64,000 bases of DNA from Saccharicrinis sp963675435 (GTDB lineage Bacteria; Bacteroidota; Bacteroidia; Bacteroidales; Marinilabiliaceae). Positions 8,511 to 16,821 of this stretch are shown one piece after another. Under the pieces are notes generated by a model. The model searched no databases, was not told the origin of the DNA, and saw only the letters and a list, made by a program, of their open reading frames with translations. The position numbers were made by a program, and so were the translations under genes. How positions within the stretch are numbered: position 1 is the first letter of the stretch; each line of letters opens with the position of its first letter. The stretch is taken from positions 2,046,001 through 2,110,000 of the forward strand of contig OY776216.1 in NCBI GenBank assembly GCA_963675435.1, in the 5' to 3' direction.

Positions 8511-9326
8511 ATGAAAAAGGTATTATTATTGACCGATTTTTCAAATACAGCCCGAAATGCCGCTCTTTATGCATTGAAAATGTTTGCTGATGAAAATGTT
8601 CATTTTTCACTTTTGAATGCATACGATTTAGAGTTTAGTGGTAGTCCTTACGTAATGCAGGTTAAGGAGGAAATGGCATATGAGAGTGAAAAAGGATTGA
8701 AACAAGAAATGTCTGTCCTAAAGCGTGTCTTTCCAGAGGCTGTTATTGACGCTATTTCCAGCTTTGGATCTCTGATTGATGTTGTTCGAGAAAAAATTAA
8801 AGAAGATCATCCAGAATTAGTTGTATTAGGTTGTCGGGGTGAATCTGCACTGGAGAATTTTTTATTAGGATCTAATGCCTATGAAGTAATTAAAAACATT
8901 AAGGCACCGATTCTGGTGGTTCCCAAATCTACTCAATTTAAAAAACCAAATAAGATTGTATTTGCTACAGATTTGCAGGATGTTAAAAAAGATTCCGTAA
9001 TGAGTCCTGTACGCGATATTGTGGATAGGTATAGATCAGCTTTGATGTTTGTTAATGTACTTGATGATGAGTATGTTAATAGGTTGGATGCTGAAAATAA
9101 AATTGAAGCTCATTTCCCTAATGTAAATTTGAGTTTTAATTTTATTGAAGGAGACGATGTTGCTAAGAGTATCAATAAATTTATGAATGAGAATGATGCA
9201 GAAATGATTGCTCTAGTAAGGCATGATGTTAGTTTCTTTGAAAGAATTTTTCACCCAAGTATTACAAAGCAAATGGTTTTACATCCCGAACATCCAATGT
9301 TGATATTACATGATGAAATGGAATAA
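8511..9326 (+). CDS. Universal stress protein, tandem UspA domains
   Basis: About 271 residues from the ATG at 8511. This start gives the canonical first strand, MKKVLLLTDFSNTARNAALYA. The first UspA domain (about 1-140) ends with a nucleotide-binding-type loop and return strand (GCRGESALENFLLGSNAYEVI then APILVVPK). The second (about 145-271) starts KIVFATDLQDV and is more divergent. Tandem Usp proteins are soluble cytoplasmic stress proteins, and some bind ATP. The gene converges with glyA and shares the terminator region at 9349-9382. Confidence 0.87.
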   Translation: MKKVLLLTDFSNTARNAALYALKMFADENVHFSLLNAYDLEFSGSPYVMQVKEEMAYESEKGLKQEMSVLKRVFPEAVIDAISSFGSLIDVVREKIKEDHPELVVLGCRGESALENFLLGSNAYEVIKNIKAPILVVPKSTQFKKPNKIVFATDLQDVKKDSVMSPVRDIVDRYRSALMFVNVLDDEYVNRLDAENKIEAHFPNVNLSFNFIEGDDVAKSINKFMNENDAEMIALVRHDVSFFERIFHPSITKQMVLHPEHPMLILHDEME

Positions 9327-9348
9327 GTTTTAGTATTGCTAAAAATAT

Positions 9349-9382
9349 AAAAGCCAGCTAAGAGAAATCATAGCTGGCTTTT
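9349..9382. terminator. Bidirectional intrinsic terminator between usp and glyA
   Basis: AAAAGCCAGCTA (9349-9360) and TAGCTGGCTTTT (9371-9382) form a perfect 12-bp stem with A and T tracts on both sides, so it can stop transcription from both converging genes. Confidence 0.85.
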
Positions 9383-9402
9383 GTATCTATAAATATTGTA
9401 CC

Positions 9403-9441
9403 AACCTGAGTCAGAAATAGAATTTTAATCGAACTCAGGTT
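9403..9441. repeat. Short relative of the MITE-like element's end
   Basis: AACCTGAGT (9403-9411) and ACTCAGGTT (9433-9441) form a perfect 9-bp inverted repeat. The right part, TTTTAATCGAACTCAGGTTA, closely matches the terminal repeats of the element at 31252-31508 (ATCGAACTCGGGTTA), and a CTGAG block is at the same side. It appears to be a solo or minimal copy of the same dispersed family. Confidence 0.6.
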
Positions 9442-9447
9442 ATTAAA

Positions 9448-10728
9448 TTAAAAAGCAAATAATGGGAATTTACTCATCATGTCGTTTACTTTAGTTTTTA
9501 CCTCGTTCAATGTAGCTTCACTTTCTACATCAGATAAAACCTGATCAATTAAGTCAACAATAGGAGCCATGTGCTCTTCTTTTAATCCTCTTGTAGAAAG
9601 AGCAGCTGTACCAACTCTGATACCTGAAGTCTGGAAAGGACTTCTGCTATCAAATGGAACCATGTTTTTATTAATTGTAATATCAGCTTTAACTAAAGTG
9701 TTTTCAGCAACTTTTCCTGTTAATTCAGGGAATTTAGTTCTAAGGTCAATAAGCATTGAGTGGTTGTCTGTTCCGCCTGAAATGACTTTGTAACCTTTAG
9801 CAATAAACGCTTCAGCCATAGCTTTAGCATTCTTTTGAACCTGAGTTTGATATTCAACATACTCAGGTTGTAGTGCTTCAAGGAATGATACCGCTTTTGC
9901 TGCAATTACGTGCTCAAGAGGTCCGCCTTGTATACCTGGGAAAACAGCAGAATTCAATAGAGAAGACATTTTTCTAATAACTCCTTTAGGAGTTTTCTTT
10001 CCCCAAGGATTATCAAAATCTTTCCCCATTAAGATTATACCTCCACGAGGTCCTCTTAACGTTTTATGTGTTGTTGATGTAACAATATGAGCATGTTTTA
10101 CTGGATTTTCTAATAAACCAGCAGCAATTAAACCAGCAGGGTGAGCCATATCAATCATTAAAATAGCACCAATCTCATCTGCTAATCTTCTCATTCTTGC
10201 ATAATCCCATTCTCTTGAATAAGCCGAAGCTCCACCAATAATTAATTTTGGTTTGTGCTCACGAGCCTGAGCTTCCATCATGTCATAGTCAACAAGACCT
10301 GAGTCTTCTTTTACTCCATAAGCTATTGGTTCATATAATAAACCAGAACTGTTTACAGGAGAACCATGAGATAAGTGTCCGCCATGAGATAAATCTAATC
10401 CTAAAAATTTATCACCAGGATTTAAAACAGTCATTAATACTGCCATGTTTGCCTGAGCTCCACTATGAGGCTGAACGTTTGCGTATTCTGCATTATAAAT
10501 CTTGCAAAGACGCTCAATGGCTAATGATTCACTTTGGTCAACTACTTCACATCCACCATAATATCTCGCACCCGGATATCCTTCCGCATATTTGTTAGTC
10601 ATGTAAGAACCCATAGCTTCCATTACTTGTTCGCTAACAAAGTTTTCTGAAGCAATTAATTCAATACCATTTAACTGGCGTTGATGTTCTTTTTCGATAA
10701 GCTCAAATATTTTATCGTCGCGTTTCAT
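9448..10728 (-). CDS. glyA: Serine hydroxymethyltransferase
   Basis: 426 residues. A PLP enzyme that converts serine and tetrahydrofolate to glycine and 5,10-methylene-tetrahydrofolate in the cytoplasm, feeding one-carbon metabolism. Seen: IELIASENFVSEQVMEAMGS near the N terminus, KYAEGYPGARYYGGCE (substrate loop), the Schiff-base Lys in TSTTHKTLRGPRGG, and the C-terminal SGIRVGTAALSTRG. The frame stays open to 10974, but that extension overlaps the ClC gene and is low complexity. The ATG at 10728 (MKRDDKIFELI) gives the normal family length. A promoter-like TAAATTTG lies 93 bp upstream on this strand. Confidence 0.97.
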   Translation of the reverse strand: MKRDDKIFELIEKEHQRQLNGIELIASENFVSEQVMEAMGSYMTNKYAEGYPGARYYGGCEVVDQSESLAIERLCKIYNAEYANVQPHSGAQANMAVLMTVLNPGDKFLGLDLSHGGHLSHGSPVNSSGLLYEPIAYGVKEDSGLVDYDMMEAQAREHKPKLIIGGASAYSREWDYARMRRLADEIGAILMIDMAHPAGLIAAGLLENPVKHAHIVTSTTHKTLRGPRGGIILMGKDFDNPWGKKTPKGVIRKMSSLLNSAVFPGIQGGPLEHVIAAKAVSFLEALQPEYVEYQTQVQKNAKAMAEAFIAKGYKVISGGTDNHSMLIDLRTKFPELTGKVAENTLVKADITINKNMVPFDSRSPFQTSGIRVGTAALSTRGLKEEHMAPIVDLIDQVLSDVESEATLNEVKTKVNDMMSKFPLFAF

Positions 10729-10820
10729 AAAATAGATTATTAGAGGATGAGCGTTAATCAACGAATATGTTTCATCCTGTATGTATAACAATTTAGATAA
10801 ATATCTTATTAAATAGAGTG

Positions 10821-10828
10821 CAAATTTA
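10821..10828 (-). promoter_or_regulatory. Candidate -7 box for glyA
   Basis: On the minus strand this reads TAAATTTG, a TAnnTTTG match, with a TTTTTTG tract about 17 bp upstream. The implied leader is about 85 nt. Confidence 0.45.
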
Positions 10829-10852
10829 AGATATACACTTTGTTTCAAAAAA

Positions 10853-12631
10853 TTATTCGTCTGAAAAGTGAATAAGAACTCTTCTGTAAACAGAGAAAAT
10901 TTTTGATTTAGAAACAAATCCCATGTATTTATTATTTTCAATAACCGGTAGGTTCCATGCTCCTGTTTCCTCAAACTTTTTCATTACCGAATCCATACTT
11001 TCATTAATTTCGATAAAAGCCGGAGGTACTTGCATTAAATCCTCAACAACTGTATCGTTATATCTTTCATGATTAAACATGATTTCTCTAATATCATCTA
11101 ATATAACAATACCTTTAAGTTGACCTTTAGAACCTATAACAGGAAATAAATTACGTTTTGCTCTAGCAATTGTTTTTACTAAAGTTCCTAGTGTATCAGT
11201 TGACTTTACTGTAAGAAAGTCTGTTTCTAATACTTTATTTAATCGCATTAATGTCAGTACTGCTTTATCTTTGTGATGTGTCAATAATTCGCCTTTTCGA
11301 GCTAATTGTTTGGTGTAAATGGAGTGTGGCTCAAAATACATAATTGTTAGATATGATATTGTTGAGGTCATCATTAAAGGAACAAATAGTTCATACCCGT
11401 GAGTAATTTCTGCAATTAAGAAAATAGCTGTAAGGGGCGCATGAAGTACTCCGGCCATTATAGCCGCCATTCCAACTAATGTAAAATGAGATTCTGGAAG
11501 TAAATACAAACCAGAAGCATTAATTAATCGGGCAAAGAAATATCCCATTACACCACCTGTAAATAAAGAAGGAGCAAATATTCCACCAACACCACCGCTA
11601 CCTGTTGTTGCGGCAGAAGCAAGAACTTTAAAAAATACCAATAGGGCAAGTAAAACAAGTAGCATCCATTCGTATCCTCTTAATTGATAAAATATACTAT
11701 TGTCAAATACAATATCTTTTTTCCCATTTAAAAAGGCAATAATGGTGTTATATCCTTCACCATATAATTGAGGAAAAATGAAAATTAAGATACTTAAAAC
11801 AACACCACCTGCCAATAATCTGAAATATGGATTGTTGATTTGTCGAAACTTATTTTCAGTCCACATCAATGTTCTGGTGAAATATAATGAAATGAATCCA
11901 CCTAGAATACCCAAAACAATATAAAAAGGAATGTTGTTTAATACGAACTGATTTTCAAGTTTCCAAGAAAACTCTGCTGCTTCACCTAAAAAAAGATAAG
12001 CAACGGTAGCAGCACTAAATGCAGAAATAAGCAGAGGTACCAGTGAGGCCATACTTAGTCCCAACATAAGTACTTCTAAAGTAAAAACCAACCCTGCCAT
12101 TGGAGCCTTAAAAATACTCGAAATTGCTCCTGCAGCACCACAACCTATTAGTAACGAAATGGTTTTATAGTTTTGGTGAAATAACTTTCCTAAGGAAGAA
12201 CCAATGGAAGCTCCGGTTAAAACAATTGGTGCTTCAGCACCAACAGAACCTCCAAAACCAATTGTAAATGTACTTGCTATTATGGAAGAAAAGTTATTGT
12301 GTCTCTTTAATTTTCCGCTTCCTTTACTTAATGAATATAAAATTTTTGAAATACCATGTCCCAAACTATCCTTAATGATTTGTCTTGAAAAAAATACAGT
12401 AATAAAAATACCAACTACTGGATAAGCTAAATATAAAAAGTTTATATTCTCAATATGAAACTGACCTGTTAAAAGGTGGTGTGTAAAGTGTATTGTATTT
12501 TTTAATAACACCGCCGCTAACCCACTTAATAATCCTGTAATTAAACTTAAAATTAGAATAAAATTCTTTTGGCTGATATGTTTTACTCTCCATATCAAAA
12601 AACGTCTGAAATAAATTGATGCATTCTCCAT
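10853..12631 (-). CDS. ClC family chloride transporter/channel with CBS domains
   Basis: 592 residues. A ClC membrane domain (about 1-430), then paired CBS domains. Seen: GFGGSVGAEAPIVLTG (gating Glu region), GHGISKIL in place of the classic GSGIP chloride loop, FKAPMAGLVFTLEV, and GSGGVGGIFAPSLFTGG. At the internal proton-glutamate site (Glu203 of the E. coli exchanger) the residue is Val (LEV), as in many ClC channels, so simple H+/Cl- exchange is doubtful. The ATG at 12631 is preferred: the TTG extension to 12652 runs through the -7 box at 12639-12646, leaving almost no leader. A paralogue is at 16822-18600. It is divergent from the helicase gene. Confidence 0.9.
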   Translation of the reverse strand: MENASIYFRRFLIWRVKHISQKNFILILSLITGLLSGLAAVLLKNTIHFTHHLLTGQFHIENINFLYLAYPVVGIFITVFFSRQIIKDSLGHGISKILYSLSKGSGKLKRHNNFSSIIASTFTIGFGGSVGAEAPIVLTGASIGSSLGKLFHQNYKTISLLIGCGAAGAISSIFKAPMAGLVFTLEVLMLGLSMASLVPLLISAFSAATVAYLFLGEAAEFSWKLENQFVLNNIPFYIVLGILGGFISLYFTRTLMWTENKFRQINNPYFRLLAGGVVLSILIFIFPQLYGEGYNTIIAFLNGKKDIVFDNSIFYQLRGYEWMLLVLLALLVFFKVLASAATTGSGGVGGIFAPSLFTGGVMGYFFARLINASGLYLLPESHFTLVGMAAIMAGVLHAPLTAIFLIAEITHGYELFVPLMMTSTISYLTIMYFEPHSIYTKQLARKGELLTHHKDKAVLTLMRLNKVLETDFLTVKSTDTLGTLVKTIARAKRNLFPVIGSKGQLKGIVILDDIREIMFNHERYNDTVVEDLMQVPPAFIEINESMDSVMKKFEETGAWNLPVIENNKYMGFVSKSKIFSVYRRVLIHFSDE

Positions 12632-12638
12632 AGCGATA

Positions 12639-12646
12639 CAAAAGTA
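12639..12646 (-). promoter_or_regulatory. -7 box directly in front of the ClC start
   Basis: The minus strand reads TACTTTTG. With a start about 7 bp downstream, the transcript would begin at or next to the ATG at 12631, i.e. leaderless or nearly so. Confidence 0.45.
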
Positions 12647-12892
12647 TATCAATTCATTGAGATGAACTGTTAAATTAAGTCAAAAAGAATGACGATTAAC
12701 TCAAAAGTTAAAATTGGGACTTTTAAAAAAAAGTATAAATGCACCATTAGGGTGTTAAATGAGAGATTATTTTGTTTATTAATGTTAAAAAGAAAAATAA
12801 ATAAATAACTCAAATGCCTGTAGTATAGTGATATAGGGTTTATTTTGTTGTTGTTGAAAAATCTATTAGGTTAAAACGAACTAAAATTAGCT

Positions 12893-12900
12893 TACCTTTG
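12893..12900 (+). promoter_or_regulatory. -7 box of the helicase gene
   Basis: TACCTTTG matches TAnnTTTG. The predicted start near 12907 gives a leader of about 115 nt with two hairpins. The upstream box is not clear. Confidence 0.5.
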
Positions 12901-12923
12901 CGGTCGATTTTTACAAAGGTATA

Positions 12924-13015
12924 AATCATTCATATTAAAATGATTGTTCAGCGAACTTCTCTTTTTCAGCCATTAAGAAATGATATTTGATAAAGCGGGG
13001 AGGGCTGAAAAAAAG
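12924..13015 (+). promoter_or_regulatory. Structured 5' leader of the DEAD-box helicase gene
   Basis: Two inverted repeats lie in the leader: AATCATT (12924-12930) with AATGATT (12939-12945), and CTTTTTCAGCC (12961-12971) with GGCTGAAAAA (13003-13012), the latter ending 8 bp before the ATG. Long structured leaders are known in cold-shock helicase genes. Control by this leader is inference. Confidence 0.4.
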
Positions 13016-13022
13016 GTAGTTT

Positions 13023-14702
13023 ATGATAACATTTGAAGAAACCGGCTTGTCTCCGGAAGTTCTAAAGGCGATTAATGAATTAGGGTATGTAAACCCAACT
13101 CCCATTCAGGAAAAAACAATTCCAGAATTAAAAGATGGTACAAACGATGTTGTTGCTTTAGCACAAACGGGAACAGGTAAAACTGCAGCTTTTAGTTTAC
13201 CTATTATTGAACGTGTAGATTGCAATAACAAAAATGTTCAGGTACTTGTATTATGTCCAACTCGAGAGTTGGCACTACAAATTACAAAGGATATCATTTC
13301 ATATTCTAAGTACATTTCTAATTTGTATATCACTCCTGTATATGGTGGTGCTGATATCAGCAAACAAATAAGGGAACTTAAAAAAGGAAGCCAGATTGTT
13401 GTGGGTACTCCAGGAAGAGTAAATGATTTATGTAAAAGAGGAGTGCTTAAGTTAGAGAAGCTGAATTATCTGGTTCTTGATGAGGCTGATGAGATGCTAA
13501 ATATGGGATTTAAGGAAGAATTAGATTCTATTATTTCAAATACTCCAGATTCTCGACAGTCTTTGTTGTTTTCTGCAACAATGCCTAAAGAAATTGAAAG
13601 TATGGCAAACAGGTATTTGTCTAATCCAGTTCAATTAAAAGTAGGAAAGCAAAATGCAGGAGCCACTACAGTAGAGCATATCTATTATATGGTTCATGCA
13701 AAGGATAGATATTTAGCGCTAAAGCGTATTGCAGATATTAATCCTGATATTTATGGTATTGTTTTTTGTCGTACACGTCATGAGACCAAAGAGGTTGCAG
13801 AAAAATTGATGGGTGATGGTTACAATGCTGATGCTTTGCATGGAGATCTTTCTCAGGCGCAAAGAGATCAGGTAATGCATCGTTTCAGAAGCAGACATTT
13901 ACAAATACTTGTTGCTACAGATGTTGCAGCCAGAGGTATTGATGTAAATGATTTGTCACATGTAATTAACTATAATTTACCTGATGACATAGAGGCGTAT
14001 ACGCATAGAAGTGGACGAACAGGACGTGCAGGAAAAACAGGAACAAGTATTGCTATTGTTCATACTAAAGAGTCAAGTAAAATTCGTGAAATAGAAAGAA
14101 TTTCAGGAATTAAATTTAAAAGGGAGATGGTTCCTTCTGGTTCAGAAATTTGTACACGTCAGTTATTCCACTTAGTGGATAGGGTTGATAATGTAGAAAT
14201 TAATCATGAACAAATTGATTCTTTTTTACCTCAAATTATTGAAAAGTTATCTGGATTTGACAGAGAAGATTTAATTAAGAGATTTGTTTCTGTTGAGTTT
14301 AATAGATTTATCGCTTACTACGAAGGATCTAAAGACTTAAATGTTTATAAAAAAGACATCGTAAAAGATCGTTCAGGAAGAAGAGGAAATGAAAAATTTG
14401 GAAGGTTATATATCAATGTAGGTAAAGCTCATGGATTAACAGCTCAACGCTTGATGGGTATTGTTAATGAAAATACAGATAGAAAGAAAGTGAGTTTTGG
14501 TAAGATTGAAATATTAAGGAATTTTTCATTCTTTGAAGTAGATGAAGGTGGGCAGAAGATGGTTATGTCTGCTTTAAAAGGTGTTAAGTTTGAAAGCGAA
14601 AAACTACACATAGAACCAGCAACAGCAAAGCCTCCTAAAAGAAATCAAAGAAAAAAGTTTGATAATAATAATAGTAGATCAGATAGTCGAAGAAGACGGT
14701 AG
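13023..14702 (+). CDS. deaD: DEAD-box ATP-dependent RNA helicase
   Basis: 559 residues. It carries the full helicase core: Q motif (NPTPIQEKTIP), motif I (AQTGTGKTAA), Ia (PTRELALQI), Ib (TPGR), II (DEAD in VLDEADEMLN), III (SAT), IV (GIVFCRT), V (VATDVAARGIDV) and VI (HRSGRTGRAG). A C-terminal RNA-binding domain of the DbpA/DeaD type (FGRLYINVGKAHGLTAQRLMGIV) is followed by a basic, Arg-rich tail. The role is ATP-driven unwinding of RNA, in ribosome assembly and cold adaptation for close relatives. DeaD/CsdA is the best name, but CshA-like is equally possible. It has a leader of over 100 nt with hairpins and a clear terminator after the stop. Confidence 0.93.
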   Translation: MITFEETGLSPEVLKAINELGYVNPTPIQEKTIPELKDGTNDVVALAQTGTGKTAAFSLPIIERVDCNNKNVQVLVLCPTRELALQITKDIISYSKYISNLYITPVYGGADISKQIRELKKGSQIVVGTPGRVNDLCKRGVLKLEKLNYLVLDEADEMLNMGFKEELDSIISNTPDSRQSLLFSATMPKEIESMANRYLSNPVQLKVGKQNAGATTVEHIYYMVHAKDRYLALKRIADINPDIYGIVFCRTRHETKEVAEKLMGDGYNADALHGDLSQAQRDQVMHRFRSRHLQILVATDVAARGIDVNDLSHVINYNLPDDIEAYTHRSGRTGRAGKTGTSIAIVHTKESSKIREIERISGIKFKREMVPSGSEICTRQLFHLVDRVDNVEINHEQIDSFLPQIIEKLSGFDREDLIKRFVSVEFNRFIAYYEGSKDLNVYKKDIVKDRSGRRGNEKFGRLYINVGKAHGLTAQRLMGIVNENTDRKKVSFGKIEILRNFSFFEVDEGGQKMVMSALKGVKFESEKLHIEPATAKPPKRNQRKKFDNNNSRSDSRRRR

Positions 14703-14752
14703 TTAAAAATATTCTATATAAGTCATTCTGTTTTTGAGGTTGACTTATGGGT

Positions 14753-14788
14753 AAAAAAAAAGGGTTTCAATTATTGAAACCTTTTTTT
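14753..14788 (+). terminator. Intrinsic terminator of the helicase gene
   Basis: GGTTTCAAT (14763-14771) pairs with ATTGAAACC (14773-14781), flanked by A8 and T7 tracts. It can also act on the converging HNH transcript. Confidence 0.8.
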
Positions 14789-14900
14789 GTTCTCATAGTT
14801 TTAATTAAAAGAAACTGTCCGGTTTGAAGAGACAGCTCTTTCAATGATAGTAGTATAGGATGATAAGTTAGGGAGGTACTTCTTTAATGTTTTTTAGTAA

Positions 14901-15461
14901 TTAAACTTCTGTCCAACTTACTTTATTTTTTATTCTTGATATTTGCATTTCGCTTACACAAAATAATTGTGCTATAATTTTTTGTTTTCTTCCGTTTGCC
15001 AACATGTCTTTAATTGCACTAACATCCGATTCACAGAGTTTTGAATTTGTAACAATTCTACCTCTTTTTTTTCTTCCTTTTATTAATTTGGGTTTTGATC
15101 TGTCAAAACTAATTTGTCTTGTACACCATTCAAGATTGCTTACATGATTATTCAATTTGTTCCAATCTTTATGTATTACAACATCAAAAGAATCATTTTC
15201 TTTTGGAAGAAACATCTCTGCAACTAATTTGTGAATTAATAAAGTTTTCTTTTCTCCTTCGATTTTTAAATTGACACTTTTATAACCTTTTATATTGCCA
15301 TGTTTAATAATCTTTCCTTGCGGGTGGCACTTATAACAAAAACTTTTTATTCTACCATAGTTACTTACTTTATATTTGAAATCAGTATAGGGAATTTCTT
15401 TCCATTCTTCATCAAATATTTGTCTCAAATTAGTTGGGGTAAGGTTTTCTTTTATTTCCAT
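14901..15461 (-). CDS. NUMOD4/HNH endonuclease-like protein with C-terminal helix-turn-helix
   Basis: 186 residues. It starts with a NUMOD4 motif (EEWKEIPY then YKVSNYGRIKS), followed by an HNH core that keeps all expected residues: IHKLVAEMFLP, then VIHKDWNKLNNHVSNLEW. The C-terminal 60 residues are basic with a helix-turn-helix (QKIIAQLFCVSEMQISRIK). The tail FxVSEMxIxRI is shared with the protein at 5289-5927, making the two paralogues. NUMOD4 and HNH occur together in group I intron and phage homing endonucleases. Here the gene is free-standing, with a good promoter on the minus strand at 15530-15561. It could be active on DNA or be a regulator. Confidence 0.75.
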   Translation of the reverse strand: MEIKENLTPTNLRQIFDEEWKEIPYTDFKYKVSNYGRIKSFCYKCHPQGKIIKHGNIKGYKSVNLKIEGEKKTLLIHKLVAEMFLPKENDSFDVVIHKDWNKLNNHVSNLEWCTRQISFDRSKPKLIKGRKKRGRIVTNSKLCESDVSAIKDMLANGRKQKIIAQLFCVSEMQISRIKNKVSWTEV

Positions 15462-15529
15462 TTTCAGAGTAAATATTAAATACTTTTTGTCCGATAAATG
15501 AACGTTTGTTATGGTTAAAGTTTATATAA

Positions 15530-15561
15530 CAAAAATAGCTTTAAATCTTGAAACTACCAAA
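15530..15561 (-). promoter_or_regulatory. Consensus promoter of the NUMOD4/HNH gene
   Basis: On the minus strand, TTTG (15561-15558), a 20-bp spacer and TATTTTTG (15537-15530). The start near 15523 gives a leader of about 60 nt. Confidence 0.65.
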
Positions 15562-15567
15562 TACACA

Positions 15568-15589
15568 GGGTTTTGTATGGGGTTTTGTA
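15568..15589. repeat. 12-bp spaced direct repeat behind the promoter
   Basis: GGGTTTTGTA occurs at 15568-15577 and again at 15580-15589, just upstream of the minus-strand promoter. It may be a regulator site. Confidence 0.35.
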
Positions 15590-15748
15590 GGTGTTCGATT
15601 TGTGTGTTTTTATCTGATTTTCTAAATGAGGTGTGATTTTTTACGTATGAATAACCCTGTTTTATAAATAAAGAAAAAGTGAATTTTTTTTAAAAAAAAG
15701 TTGAATATTCAATTTTGTATATATGGTTTTTGACTGATGGAAACAACT

Positions 15749-16819
15749 TTATTTTTTATGTATATATCTAAGTATTTTATATTCTAAAAATATAGCTAAG
15801 TTAAAAGAAGGAGAATAAAATCTATAATGAAATATAGGTACAGGAGCTAATAGTTGAAGTATGGGATTACTATATGCAGAAAGCATTCCGGCTGTAAACC
15901 ACCAATTGTTGATTATTCCAGGAGAGATGTTTACTTCTTTTATATTTTGAGGTATGCTCTTTAGTTTAAACAATGCGTTTGTTAATAGTAAGTATTCAAA
16001 TGGTGAAGTTGTTTTATTTATTGCCAGATTTATGTCAACTAAGAGTTTTTGTTTACAATGAGTTAAATATTCAGTAGATGAAATAAGTCGTGCAATATGA
16101 TACAGGATAATGCTAGTGTTTGGGTATTCTGGCGCTGATTTAAAAGCAGACTTAAAATACAAAGAATTTAAAATAGTTGTTTCAATAAGTTTTAAGCTCT
16201 CAATGTCATTATTATTCAACTCAAAATTGTAATTGCTAATCCATAAAAATAGGTTGCTTAAAACGCATACATCAAATTCTATGGGCATATTTTCCCCAAA
16301 CCAGGTAGAGTAAGCTTTATAAGACCTTAATAATTTGTGTCCATTTAGTATGCTATGTTTGACTAAATTTGCATGTTTTGTTAATGCTATTTTCGTTTTT
16401 AAAGCTTCAGAATAACTTGGTTGTAAACAAAGTTGAATCAGCGATGTTGTATCAATGTCATCGGGTAAAATAAACTTATCAAGTTTTGAAAATACGCTTC
16501 CATTAGGGAAATGTTTTTTAGGTTCTTTTCGCCAAAAATTATATGAATTTCTTTCAGGTTTATTGGTGTAGTTTTTAAAATTTGGTGATAAGTCTTTAAT
16601 AATTTGAGATGCAATTTCTTTTTCATCTCTTGTCAAATGCGAATGTATTGAGTTAATAATATATGCAATAGACGCAGAGAAGAATATATTATCATCAGGT
16701 ATACTTTTATCAATAAGAGGATTCTTTCTATAAGATGGGAATAGGCCTTTTGCAAAAAAACGTAGGTCATTATTAATCTGAATTTCTCTTATTTTGTGTA
16801 ATATCTCAGTGCTTGTCAT
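15749..16819 (-). CDS. Unknown protein, possible terpenoid-cyclase-like helical toroid
   Basis: 356 residues, no signal peptide, no membrane helix evident. I do not recognise the family with certainty. The segment PDDNIFFSASIAYIINSI near residue 40 and the repeated helical pattern recall alpha/alpha-toroid proteins (squalene/hopene cyclase or prenyltransferase fold), but no DxDD catalytic motif was seen. It starts 2 bp after the stop of the upstream ClC gene, so the two are almost certainly co-transcribed and translationally coupled. That context suggests a role linked to ion transport or the membrane, but this is weak inference. Use of an ATG right after the ClC stop supports the start. Confidence 0.6.
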   Translation of the reverse strand: MTSTEILHKIREIQINNDLRFFAKGLFPSYRKNPLIDKSIPDDNIFFSASIAYIINSIHSHLTRDEKEIASQIIKDLSPNFKNYTNKPERNSYNFWRKEPKKHFPNGSVFSKLDKFILPDDIDTTSLIQLCLQPSYSEALKTKIALTKHANLVKHSILNGHKLLRSYKAYSTWFGENMPIEFDVCVLSNLFLWISNYNFELNNNDIESLKLIETTILNSLYFKSAFKSAPEYPNTSIILYHIARLISSTEYLTHCKQKLLVDINLAINKTTSPFEYLLLTNALFKLKSIPQNIKEVNISPGIINNWWFTAGMLSAYSNPILQLLAPVPIFHYRFYSPSFNLAIFLEYKILRYIHKK

Positions 16820-16821
16820 TG

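Noticed and set aside
10729..10974. N-terminal extension of glyA by about 80 residues
   Set aside because: It overlaps the end of the ClC gene, contains a promoter-like box and has no similarity to the family. The ATG at 10728 gives the normal length.
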